Assembly (NCBI GenBank): GCA_004552115.1
Contig: SFPH01000246.1
Coordinates: 1-6,679 of the forward strand
Origin: Bacteroidales bacterium
Lineage (GTDB): Bacteria; Bacteroidota; Bacteroidia; Bacteroidales; UBA932
Reading direction: 5' to 3'
Length of the DNA stretch: 6,679 nucleotides
Below, piece by piece: positions 1 through 5,272 of the stretch; within the stretch, counting starts at the first letter, position 1; the number at the start of each line of letters is the position of its first letter. Below the pieces are notes generated by a model that saw nothing but the letters and a program-made list of their open reading frames with translations, was not told the DNA's origin and ran no database searches. The translations under genes and the position numbers were made by a program.

Positions 1-365
1 ACGGTGCTTGACTCATTAGCACCCCACACGCATCTCTCAGAAGAGGGTTATCAAGACAAGTTGCCGGTCTTTTAATTTGCCCCGCCGCAGCCTGTACGAA
101 TAGACGGTTATACAAAGTAATGAAAGATTATCCGTAATTCTCACATAACAGTCAATGTGAAAGATCCAAACCCGGAAGCCGTCACAAAGCGGGCGGAACT
201 CGCGCAGCCTGCTTTGAGCAGCCGGATGGCGTATATTCCGGCTGCGATGACGCCAGACCGGCCAAGTACACATCATGTTACTCAAAATCTATCCATTCAC
301 GATATGAGACTATGTTCTGAAGGCCTGTTTATCCCGCGTCGTGGGGATGCTTGCCGGATGACGAT
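1..365. other. Noncoding stretch upstream of the structured block
   Basis: No open frame here has protein-like composition or a recognisable domain. Several short inverted repeats are visible: GGTGCT 3-8 with AGCACC 18-23; AAGAC 53-57 with GTCTT 67-71 followed by a short T run; CCCG 171-174 with CGGG 190-193; GCAGCCGGA 218-226 with TCCGGCTGC 237-245 (9 bp perfect, 10-nt loop); and ATCCC 331-335 with GGGAT 344-348. An alternative pairing, CGCAGCC 203-209 with GGCTGCG 240-246, competes with the 218-245 hairpin. No convincing TAnnTTTG promoter was found on either strand; the closest is TTAATTTG at 72-79, without a TTTG box at the right distance. It may be the 5' part of the structured RNA that continues to its right. 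Confidence 0.4.
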
Positions 366-519
366 CTCGTGACATTCATCTGCACACCCACCCCACTGTT
401 CTACGTACCTGTGGGGTGGGTTGGCGGTGCAGGTGGACACAATTCCTTTCCATTGGGACACGCCAGGTGCCTTACACGGCCTTCTGGGGCAGGTCCGCCG
501 GCCAGATGAATGTCACGAG
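366..519. repeat. 17-bp perfect inverted repeat
   Basis: The arm at 366-382 (CTCGTGACATTCATCTG) is the exact reverse complement of 503-519. The 120 nt between contain the nested 11-bp stem ACCCACCCCAC/GTGGGGTGGGT at 386-396 and 411-421. CTGCAC 380-385 can alternatively pair with GTGCAG 427-432, which would open the inner end of the long stem. A perfect 17-bp match within a few hundred bases is very unlikely by chance. Confidence 0.9.
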
Positions 520-648
520 GATTTGGTTTGCAGGCTATATCAACGAAGGCACCGCCGCCGGAATAAATGCCCTCCGGCGGCTAAAGATCAAGCGCTGCGG
601 GGAGCTCGCCTTAAGGCTCTCCTCGCGCTTGACTTTTGCCTGGGGATA

Positions 649-817
649 CGTGGCCGTTCGTGCAATTCACCTGACAGTCAATACGCCACTACAGATATGT
701 GTGGCCGTACCTCGGCTGTCAGGTGACGCCAAAACTAGGGGACCTGCACGCCACACCAGGCCTACAGGTATCTGTGGCGGGGCCACCGCTGTCAGGTGAA
801 TTGCACGAGCGGCCATG
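649..817. repeat. 29-bp near-perfect inverted repeat
   Basis: Positions 649-677 pair with 789-817 without a gap. All pairs are Watson-Crick except T657-G809 and G650-T816, both wobble pairs on the + strand. The 111-nt interior holds two further hairpins. This is the longest stem in the window and the main support for calling the block a structured RNA. Confidence 0.9.
689..799 (+). repeat. Diverged two-copy tandem repeat, 73-nt offset
   Basis: Positions 689-726 and 762-799 are related at a constant 73-nt offset. CTACAGATATGTGTGGC (689-705) corresponds to CTACAGGTATCTGTGGC (762-778), and GCTGTCAGGTGA occurs exactly in both (715-726 and 788-799). In each copy the GTGGC segment pairs with a GCCAC lying 5' of it (685-689 or 750-754), although the sequence between the arms differs. 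Both copies of CTGTCAGGTGA are complementary to TCACCTGACAG at 667-677, so the two pairings exclude each other. Confidence 0.75.
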
Positions 818-922
818 CCGAACTGCCTTGCCTGCTATGGGCGCTACCGGAAATGTGGACCGATTATCCCACAATCGAGATACTTTTAGGACAAGCTCCC
901 CCTGTCACACAATCAGTAAATG
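818..922. other. Noncoding gap between structured block and tRNA-His terminator
   Basis: No gene is visible. Two competing short pairings are present: TGTGG 854-858 with CCACA 869-873, and CGATT 861-865 with AATCG 873-877. They overlap only at position 873 and could form an H-type pseudoknot with the ends trimmed. There is no T-tract that would end a + strand transcript, so the 3' end of the candidate RNA is not defined by an intrinsic terminator here. Confidence 0.35.
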
Positions 923-952
923 AAAAAAAGAGACCGTGCAATGCACGATCTC
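923..952 (-). terminator. Intrinsic terminator of tRNA-His
   Basis: On the minus strand GAGATCGTGC (952-943) pairs with GCACGGTCTC (939-930) across a 3-nt loop. This gives a 10-bp stem with one G-U pair, followed directly by seven T residues (929-923). It lies 8 nt past the mature tRNA 3' end. Confidence 0.9.
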
Positions 953-959
953 AATGGAG

Positions 960-1033
960 GGTGAACGGTGGGGCTCGAACCCACGACAACCAGAACCACA
1001 ATCTGGCGCTCTACCAACTGAACTACGCTCACC
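960..1033 (-). tRNA. tRNA-His (GUG)
   Basis: The minus strand folds into a complete cloverleaf. The acceptor stem is GTGAGCG with CGTTCAC, there is a D-arm, and the anticodon stem-loop CAGATTGTGGTTCTG carries anticodon GTG. The T-arm contains GTTCGAG. The tRNA-His identity pair is present: an extra 5' G (position -1, at 1033) opposite discriminator C73 (at 960). The 3' CCA is not encoded; CTCC follows. It sits alone with its own promoter and terminator, divergent from the carboxyltransferase gene. Confidence 0.97.
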
Positions 1034-1046
1034 GTGTTTAGGATTG

Positions 1047-1077
1047 CAAAGTTAGTCATTATTTCGATAAATCCAAA
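1047..1077 (-). promoter_or_regulatory. Bacteroidota-type promoter of tRNA-His
   Basis: On the minus strand a TTTG box (1077-1074), a 19-nt spacer and TAACTTTG (1054-1047) match the Bacteroidota -33/-7 consensus exactly. The -7 box ends 13 nt before the G at tRNA position -1, so the primary transcript should carry only a few leader bases. Confidence 0.85.
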
Positions 1078-1126
1078 TTTTTTTGAAGTTCTTCTTCTCT
1101 CCGGAACATTATTTTTCAAGAATCAT

Positions 1127-1134
1127 TATATTTG
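1127..1134 (+). promoter_or_regulatory. Probable -7 box for the carboxyltransferase gene
   Basis: TATATTTG is a perfect TAnnTTTG match and lies 92 nt before the ATG at 1227. No good TTTG -33 box is found 19-21 nt upstream, so the call rests on the -7 element, the position and the orientation. Confidence 0.6.
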
Positions 1135-1137
1135 CGT

Positions 1138-1183
1138 GGGCATTTCGCAGCAAAATGCCCGTTGCGGGGGCATCGGCTCCCCG
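1138..1183 (+). promoter_or_regulatory. Two tandem hairpins in the carboxyltransferase leader
   Basis: GGGCATTT (1138-1145) pairs perfectly with AAATGCCC (1153-1160) over a 7-nt loop, beginning at about the expected transcription start. A second stem follows: CGGGGGC (1165-1171) with GC-T-CCCCG (1176-1183), with one bulged T and loop ATCG. No T-tract follows either hairpin, so attenuation is not indicated; stabilisation of the mRNA 5' end is one possibility. Confidence 0.55.
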
Positions 1184-1226
1184 GGACAATGGATTGAATG
1201 CAGAATTTGCAACATAAAACGACAGT

Positions 1227-2969
1227 ATGGCAAAAGAAATCAAATTTTCTCTGGTTTACAGGGATATGTGGCAGTCGTCGGGTAAATATGTCCCGAGGGT
1301 TGACCAGCTTGAAGAAGTGGCTCCGGCCATCATTGATATGGGATGCTTCGACAGGGTCGAGACCAACGGAGGTGCATTCGAACAGGTGAATCTCCTCTTC
1401 GGGGAAAATCCGAATGTCGCCGTCCGCAGATGGACTGCTCCGTTCCACAAGGCCGGCATTCAGACACATATGCTTGAAAGGGGTCTCAACGCATTGAGAA
1501 TGAACCCTGTCCCTGCGGATGTCAGGGAATTGATGTTCAAGGTCAAGAAGGCCCAGGGTACCGACATCGCCCGCTCATTCTGCGGACTGAACGACCACAG
1601 GAACCTCAGGCTTTCAGTGGAATATGCGAAGAAGGCCGGAATGATATCCCAGGTCGCATTGTCCATCACCCATTCGCCCGTGCACACGGTGGAATACTAT
1701 ATGGGCATAGTTGACAAGGTTGTGGAATACGGCTGCGACGAAATCTGTCTGAAGGATATGGCAGGCATCGGCCGTCCTACATTCCTTGCGCAGCTCACGG
1801 GTGAAATCAAGAAGAAATATCCTCACATCATTGTCCAGTATCACGGACACGCCGGTCCTGGATTCTCTCCGGCATCGATGCTGGAAGTGGCGCGCGCCGG
1901 AGCAGATTACCTCGACGTTGCGGTGGAGCCTCTTTCCTGGGGAAAGGTTCATCCGGACGTGATCACCATCAGGGAAATGCTCAAGGCAGACGGCTTCATT
2001 GTCAAGGATCTGAACATGGACGCCTATATGGAAGTCAGAAGGCTCACCCAGAAATTCATCGACGATTTCCTCGGATACTGGATTGTCCCTTCCAACCATC
2101 TCATGTCCTCGCTTCTCGTAGGCTGCGGCCTCCCGGGCGGAATGATGGGCTCAATGATGGCCGACCTCAAGGGCTTCCAGGGTGCAATCAATGCCGGCCA
2201 GAGGGCTCACGGCAGACCTGAGCTAAGCCTGGACACATTGATGGTCAAGCTCTTCGATGAAGTTCAGTATGTATGGCCGCGACTCGGGTATCCGCCATTA
2301 GTGACGCCGTTCAGCCAGTATGTGAAGAATACCTCATTGATGAACCTGATGAACGTCCTGAACGGAAAGCCGAGATGGACCACCATCGACAAGGATACCG
2401 GCCTGGAGTTCTACACCGGCAACCCTCAGGACGAGTTCCCGGACGAGCTGCCTAAGTTCCGCGAGATGATGAAGGAAGAGGGCTGGGACGAGGGTCAGGA
2501 CCAGGAAGAGCTCTTCGAGTTTGCAATGCACGAGCGCCAGTACCGCGATTACAAGAGCGGAGTGGCAAAGGAGCGTTTCAACAAGGAACTCGCCGAACTC
2601 AAGGCCAAGGCCGGCGCGCCGATCAATGTCGTAAGGCCGGTTGTGGAAATGCCTAAGTTCAATGTGGAGGAATATGCCTCAAGATATCCGCATGCGGTAC
2701 CGGTTCAGGCTCCTGTGAAAGGCCAGTTGCTCTGGCAGGTGGATGTGGACGACAACTCCGCGGCTCCGGTAACGGGCACCGCTGTAAAGGCCGGTGAGGC
2801 AATGGGCTATGTCCAGGCCTATTATGGAATGGAGGAGGTCGTGCCGGCTGTCAGCGGACGTGTCGTAGCCGTCACTGCAGCTCAGGGCAGCAAGGTGGCC
2901 AAGGGAGAAATCATCGCCTTCGTGGAGGGCGAGGCCAGGGATGCGGAGGCCTCCGGGCAGAAAGAATAA
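1227..2969 (+). CDS. Oxaloacetate decarboxylase alpha / pyruvate carboxylase subunit B family protein
   Basis: A 580-aa carboxyltransferase; members transfer CO2 between biotin and pyruvate or oxaloacetate. The TIM-barrel (about residues 5-300) keeps the expected catalytic groups: Asp13 in RDMWQSS (the RDGHQS position), Lys176 in LKDMAG (the carbamylated metal-site Lys) and His206/His208 in YHGHAG. A PYC_OADA-type region follows (about 300-470), with PPLVTPFSQYVKN and FYTGNPQDEFPDELPKFREMMKEEG. Residues about 494-568 form a biotinyl/lipoyl-like fold, but the EAMKM motif reads QAYYGME and Tyr533 takes the place of the biotinylated Lys. The protein therefore probably cannot carry biotin itself and would need a separate carrier, not present in this window. 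The ATG at 1227 gives the family N-terminus. The 3' end overlaps the convergent gene by 88 bp with no terminator visible. I leave the symbol empty because oadA versus pycB cannot be decided here. Confidence 0.9.
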   Translation: MAKEIKFSLVYRDMWQSSGKYVPRVDQLEEVAPAIIDMGCFDRVETNGGAFEQVNLLFGENPNVAVRRWTAPFHKAGIQTHMLERGLNALRMNPVPADVRELMFKVKKAQGTDIARSFCGLNDHRNLRLSVEYAKKAGMISQVALSITHSPVHTVEYYMGIVDKVVEYGCDEICLKDMAGIGRPTFLAQLTGEIKKKYPHIIVQYHGHAGPGFSPASMLEVARAGADYLDVAVEPLSWGKVHPDVITIREMLKADGFIVKDLNMDAYMEVRRLTQKFIDDFLGYWIVPSNHLMSSLLVGCGLPGGMMGSMMADLKGFQGAINAGQRAHGRPELSLDTLMVKLFDEVQYVWPRLGYPPLVTPFSQYVKNTSLMNLMNVLNGKPRWTTIDKDTGLEFYTGNPQDEFPDELPKFREMMKEEGWDEGQDQEELFEFAMHERQYRDYKSGVAKERFNKELAELKAKAGAPINVVRPVVEMPKFNVEEYASRYPHAVPVQAPVKGQLLWQVDVDDNSAAPVTGTAVKAGEAMGYVQAYYGMEEVVPAVSGRVVAVTAAQGSKVAKGEIIAFVEGEARDAEASGQKE

Positions 2970-4033
2970 TCAATCGAGCATTCCTCAGTCTCCGGATAGA
3001 GCATCTGTCCGTCTGACTTGTGCCACTTGAAGGTCAGTTTGATTGTCACGTTTCCTGCGGGGATGAATTCCCCGATGGGGAACGTGACGATTCCGTATTC
3101 GACTTCCAGGTCCGAAACATCCTGGGCATCCTCATAGAACCCCTCGCCCTGTCCGTCATGGTAAACAGTGAATGCCAATGTGTCTCCCAATTCTTTCGAA
3201 GTGTTGGGACATAGTCCTGTACGGTGTTTGAAAATGGAATTGCGCTTATGTATCCAGGCACAGTACATGTTGAGATAACCTCCTGATATCCACGCATCTG
3301 TAATTGCCATCGCGTCTTTCCATACCATAAGATCGGGCGTTTCTGCGAGATACTCGGCATTTAAGGCTTCAGATATGGAGGATACCTTGACTTCGAATTC
3401 GCTGTCATTGCCGGGAACGGCGGAAAGGACGTCGCAGGTCACGAAAATCCTTGCGCCGGCCTCGATTCCGGAGCAATCCATTCCCTCCACAATGTTGAAA
3501 AGCAGATTTTCGTCGGTGCGGAAGGCATTGTCGGACAACACGGTTCCCATTGTGGAACAATTGCCGAGGACAATGGTGTCCTTGCCGCAGGAAACCATCG
3601 CCGCCAGCAGAATCAATACTGAGGGAAAGTGTATGACCTTGTAGCCCCTGAAGCGCTTGCGGCCCAGGTGGGACTGGACATAATCGATGAGCTCGTCATC
3701 TTGAAGGTCCCTGAATGTATTGTTGACGGAATCGTACAGGTGGATGTGCCTGGACGTGTTCACGTCGAAATACATCTTGTTGTTCGCACTGAGTCTTCTT
3801 GAATAGATTCCTATGTCGGCAAGTTGTGAAAGAATGTTGTAGACCGAAGCGGCGGTGACATTGGCGATCTTCGCCCTGGCTGTCTCCCCGGCTACCATAT
3901 CGGCTGACGCATGGCCGAGATGAAGCATTGCCATATGCACCGCAACCCTCTGCTGCGTAGCCTTCAGGCCATGCTTCTTCAGGATGATTTTGAGCTCATC
4001 CACGGTCGGCGCAGTCTGTGTCGTCTTGTTCAT
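2882..4033 (-). CDS. In-frame fusion: Fur-family repressor + NigD-like lipoprotein domain
   Basis: The 383-aa frame has two halves. Residues 1-133 are a Fur-family regulator: a winged helix with recognition helix VTAASVYNILSQL (59-71), wing SANNKMYFDV, and a dimerisation region with possible metal ligands His41, His96 and His98; CxxC zinc motifs are absent. After RKRFRGYKV (125-133), where the last Fur strand would be expected, the frame runs into a hydrophobic stretch (134-148), Cys149 in MVSCGKD resembling a lipobox, and a NigD-like domain (about 150-360). No ATG, GTG or usefully placed TTG offers the lipoprotein a separate start. The last 20 or so residues are antisense to the carboxyltransferase 3' end. 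An upstream ATG at 4147 is rejected because a good promoter (4060-4091) lies between it and 4033. Either this is a genuine fusion placing a cytoplasmic Fur domain on a membrane-spanning segment, or a deletion (in the genome or the assembly) removed the end of fur and the lipoprotein start. Confidence 0.75.
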   Translation of the reverse strand: MNKTTQTAPTVDELKIILKKHGLKATQQRVAVHMAMLHLGHASADMVAGETARAKIANVTAASVYNILSQLADIGIYSRRLSANNKMYFDVNTSRHIHLYDSVNNTFRDLQDDELIDYVQSHLGRKRFRGYKVIHFPSVLILLAAMVSCGKDTIVLGNCSTMGTVLSDNAFRTDENLLFNIVEGMDCSGIEAGARIFVTCDVLSAVPGNDSEFEVKVSSISEALNAEYLAETPDLMVWKDAMAITDAWISGGYLNMYCAWIHKRNSIFKHRTGLCPNTSKELGDTLAFTVYHDGQGEGFYEDAQDVSDLEVEYGIVTFPIGEFIPAGNVTIKLTFKWHKSDGQMLYPETEECSIDYSFCPEASASLASPSTKAMISPLATLLP

Positions 4034-4059
4034 CTTTAAATGTCTGATTTTTCCAGGTA

Positions 4060-4091
4060 CAATTATACTAATCTTTTTGAATATTTCCAAA
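4060..4091 (-). promoter_or_regulatory. Promoter of the Fur/NigD-like gene
   Basis: On the minus strand TTTG (4091-4088), a 20-nt spacer and TATAATTG (4067-4060) match the Bacteroidota consensus with one mismatch in the -7 box. The start codon at 4033 lies 26 nt past the -7 box, giving a leader of about 20 nt. This decides the start codon. Confidence 0.7.
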
Positions 4092-4134
4092 AATCGTATT
4101 TCATTGAGATTTGGTCGATTGCATCGGGAAAAAA

Positions 4135-4165
4135 TTTGATTATTCATTGAAAATCCCTATTTTTG
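4135..4165 (+). promoter_or_regulatory. Promoter of the rpsP-rimM operon
   Basis: TTTG (4135-4138), a 19-nt spacer and TATTTTTG (4158-4165) match the Bacteroidota consensus perfectly. The ATG of rpsP is 61 nt past the -7 box, giving a leader of about 55 nt. The -33 boxes of this promoter and of the divergent Fur/NigD-like promoter are 43 nt apart. Confidence 0.85.
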
Positions 4166-4226
4166 CACCCGCTGTCCACGAGATGGGCGGCACAGGCAAT
4201 CAATTAACTTTAAAAACAGATTCACA

Positions 4227-4799
4227 ATGGCTGTTAAAATCAGACTCCAGCGCCACGGAAAGAAGAATTTCGCATTCTTCCACATTGTTGTGGCAGACGC
4301 TCGCGCACCTCGCGACGGTCGTTACATCGAGCAGCTCGGCTCTTACAACCCTAACACAAACCCTGCAACCATCGTTCTCAATTCAGAGCGTGCCCTTGCA
4401 TGGCTCAAGGTTGGTGCTGAACCTACACTCGTAGCCCGCCGTATCCTCTCTTACGAGGGTGTCCTCCTCAGGAACCATCTTGACGGCGGTGTGGCAAAGG
4501 GTGCACTCACACAGGAGCAGGCTGACAAGAAGTTCGCTGACTGGAAAGCACAGAGAGATGCCAAGATCGAGGCCAAGAAGCAGGGCCTGACCAAGGCTGC
4601 CGCAGACAAGGCAAAAGCTGCTGCCGAGGCCGAGATAAAGGTCAATGAGGCAAGGGCTGAGGCTCTCGCAAAGAAGAAAGCTGAGGCCGAGGAGGCTGCA
4701 AGACAGGCTGCTGCCGAGGCTGCCGCTGCAAAGGCCGCCGAGGAGTCAGCTGCTGAGGCTCCTGCAGGTGGCCAGGATTCTCAAGGCCAACGGAACTGA
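4227..4799 (+). CDS. Small ribosomal subunit protein S16 (bS16), extended form
   Basis: A 190-aa protein. Residues 1 to about 82 are the canonical S16 domain, a 30S assembly protein contacting 16S rRNA, starting [20 protein letters not shown] and including the family motif [10 protein letters not shown]. Residues about 95-180 form a long Ala/Lys/Glu-rich helical or coiled-coil extension, roughly doubling the usual size of about 80-90 aa; such tails are common for S16 in Bacteroidota. Downstream rimM overlaps the last 32 nt in another frame, and this order is the usual rpsP-rimM arrangement. The last ten residues ([10 protein letters not shown]) break the Ala/Glu pattern and are read entirely over the start of rimM, so the end of the gene may have been extended by loss of an earlier stop. 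Confidence 0.97.
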   Translation: MAVKIRLQRHGKKNFAFFHIVVADARAPRDGRYIEQLGSYNPNTNPATIVLNSERALAWLKVGAEPTLVARRILSYEGVLLRNHLDGGVAKGALTQEQADKKFADWKAQRDAKIEAKKQGLTKAAADKAKAAAEAEIKVNEARAEALAKKKAEAEEAARQAAAEAAAAKAAEESAAEAPAGGQDSQGQRN

Positions 4800-5254
4800 G
4801 GGCGAAGTCCTGATGAGTTTCAGGGATATCCTTCCCGAAGACATTGACACACAGGGACCGGTGTTCATCCTCATGGATGGGCTTCCGGTTCCTTTTTTCA
4901 TTGAATCATTCGCCCTCCGCGGGAGGGACAAGGCCCTTGTGATCCTGACCGGTGTCCGGAATCTCGAAGATGCCGAGGAACTGGTCGGCAGATGTATTCG
5001 TTGATGCCTCCGAATATGAGGATGTAGAGGCCGAAGAGGATTATTCTGCCCTAGTCGGCTGGACTCTGCTCGACGCCGACGGAGCGAAGGCAGGCGTGAT
5101 TTCAGGATATGAGGACATCCCAGGCAATCCCTGCATCTATGTGGATACGGAAAGCGGACAGCATATGATTCCGCTTCACGAAGATCTCATACTGTCCGCC
5201 GATGATTCACGCAGGGAGATTTCGATGATCATCCCTGAAGGTCTGCTGGAGTAA
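4768..5254 (+). pseudogene. Ribosome maturation factor RimM, interrupted by a frameshift
   Basis: RimM binds the 30S head with S19 and assists 16S rRNA maturation. The first frame starts at GTG 4768 ([14 protein letters not shown], matching the family's GxxxKxHGxxGEV motif) and runs through LEDAEELVGR to a TGA at 5002-5004. The rest of the protein lies in the +1 frame from about 4992 to the TAA at 5252: VFVDASEYEDVEAEEDYSALVGWTLLDADG, then the C-terminal PRC-barrel region with IPLHEDLIL and ending PEGLLE. The indel falls in GGCAGATGTATTC (about 4987-4999). Adding GA to give GGCAGAGATGTA restores GRDVFVDA, and deleting one T also restores the frame. The repaired protein would be about 162 aa, normal for the family. 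No usable restart exists in the second frame. A recent 2-nt slip in a GA repeat or a sequencing/assembly error are the leading explanations. GTG is the only plausible start, and its N-terminus is shorter than usual. Confidence 0.85.
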
Positions 5255-5271
5255 CCCTCCGGCAGCTTTTT
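5243..5271 (+). terminator. Intrinsic terminator of the rpsP-rimM operon
   Basis: CTGCTGGAG (5243-5251) pairs with CTCCGGCAG (5257-5265), 9 bp with one G-U pair, over the 5-nt loop TAACC, followed by C and five T residues (5267-5271). The rimM stop codon lies in the loop. On the minus strand no T-tract follows, so it should not terminate the convergent lipoprotein transcript. Confidence 0.8.
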
Positions 5272-5272
5272 G

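Larger units (their letters stand above)
366..817 (+). ncRNA. Candidate large structured noncoding RNA (unidentified)
   Basis: Four consecutive closed domains can be read directly. Domain 1 is closed by a perfect 17-bp stem (366-382 with 503-519). It contains an 11-bp stem (386-396 with 411-421), a GGCGG/CCGCC stem (423-427 with 495-499) and a small hairpin (463-487). Domain 2 is a 9-bp hairpin (554-562 with 573-581). Domain 3 is an 8-bp stem (588-595 with 625-632) holding a 7-bp stem (599-605 with 616-622). Domain 4 is a 29-bp stem (649-677 with 789-817) enclosing two related hairpins (685-705 and 749-779). The T-G pairs inside stems (601 with 620, 657 with 809, 650 with 816) are wobble pairs only if the + strand is the RNA; on the minus strand they would be A-C mismatches, so + is favoured. 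Reading frames across the block give no protein-like sequence. The size and the tRNA neighbour recall large bacterial RNAs such as ROOL and GOLLD, but I recognise no conserved core and assign no family. Ends, promoter and terminator are not resolved. Confidence 0.55.

Noticed and set aside
730..737. Perfect TAnnTTTG box on the minus strand (TAGTTTTG) inside the structured block
   Set aside because: No TTTG -33 box at 19-21 nt and no gene downstream on that strand, so it is likely chance.
416..799. A 127-aa open frame (and an overlapping 101-aa frame from 421) inside the structured block
   Set aside because: Composition is rich in Arg, Cys and Trp with no domain-like pattern, and the frame runs straight through both arms of strong stems. 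It is explained by chance openness of GC-rich structured DNA.
1..920. CRISPR array, integron attC sites, RNase P RNA, tmRNA or group II intron in the noncoding block
   Set aside because: There are no regularly spaced direct repeats, no GTTRRRY/RYYYAAC cores, no conserved RNase P or tmRNA segments and no domain V-like hairpin visible by eye. A covariance-model search would be needed to exclude them fully.
3046..3644. Other long frames overlapping the NigD-like domain on both strands
   Set aside because: They show no recognisable motifs and are shadows of the 2882-4033 coding frame.
4034..4147. Earlier in-frame ATG for the Fur-family gene, adding 38 residues
   Set aside because: The extension has no family similarity, and a good minus-strand promoter at 4060-4091 lies downstream of that ATG.
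4996..5006. Programmed +1 frameshift in rimM at CGT TGA
   Set aside because: A slip there would give GRCIRDASEY, but the second frame already matches RimM upstream of that point (VFVDA), so the break lies at or before 4994. RimM is also not known to be recoded.
4952..5254. Independent 100-aa gene starting at ATG 4952
   Set aside because: Its first residues are the out-of-frame reading of the rimM sequence, and its body is the C-terminal half of RimM. It is part of the frameshifted gene.
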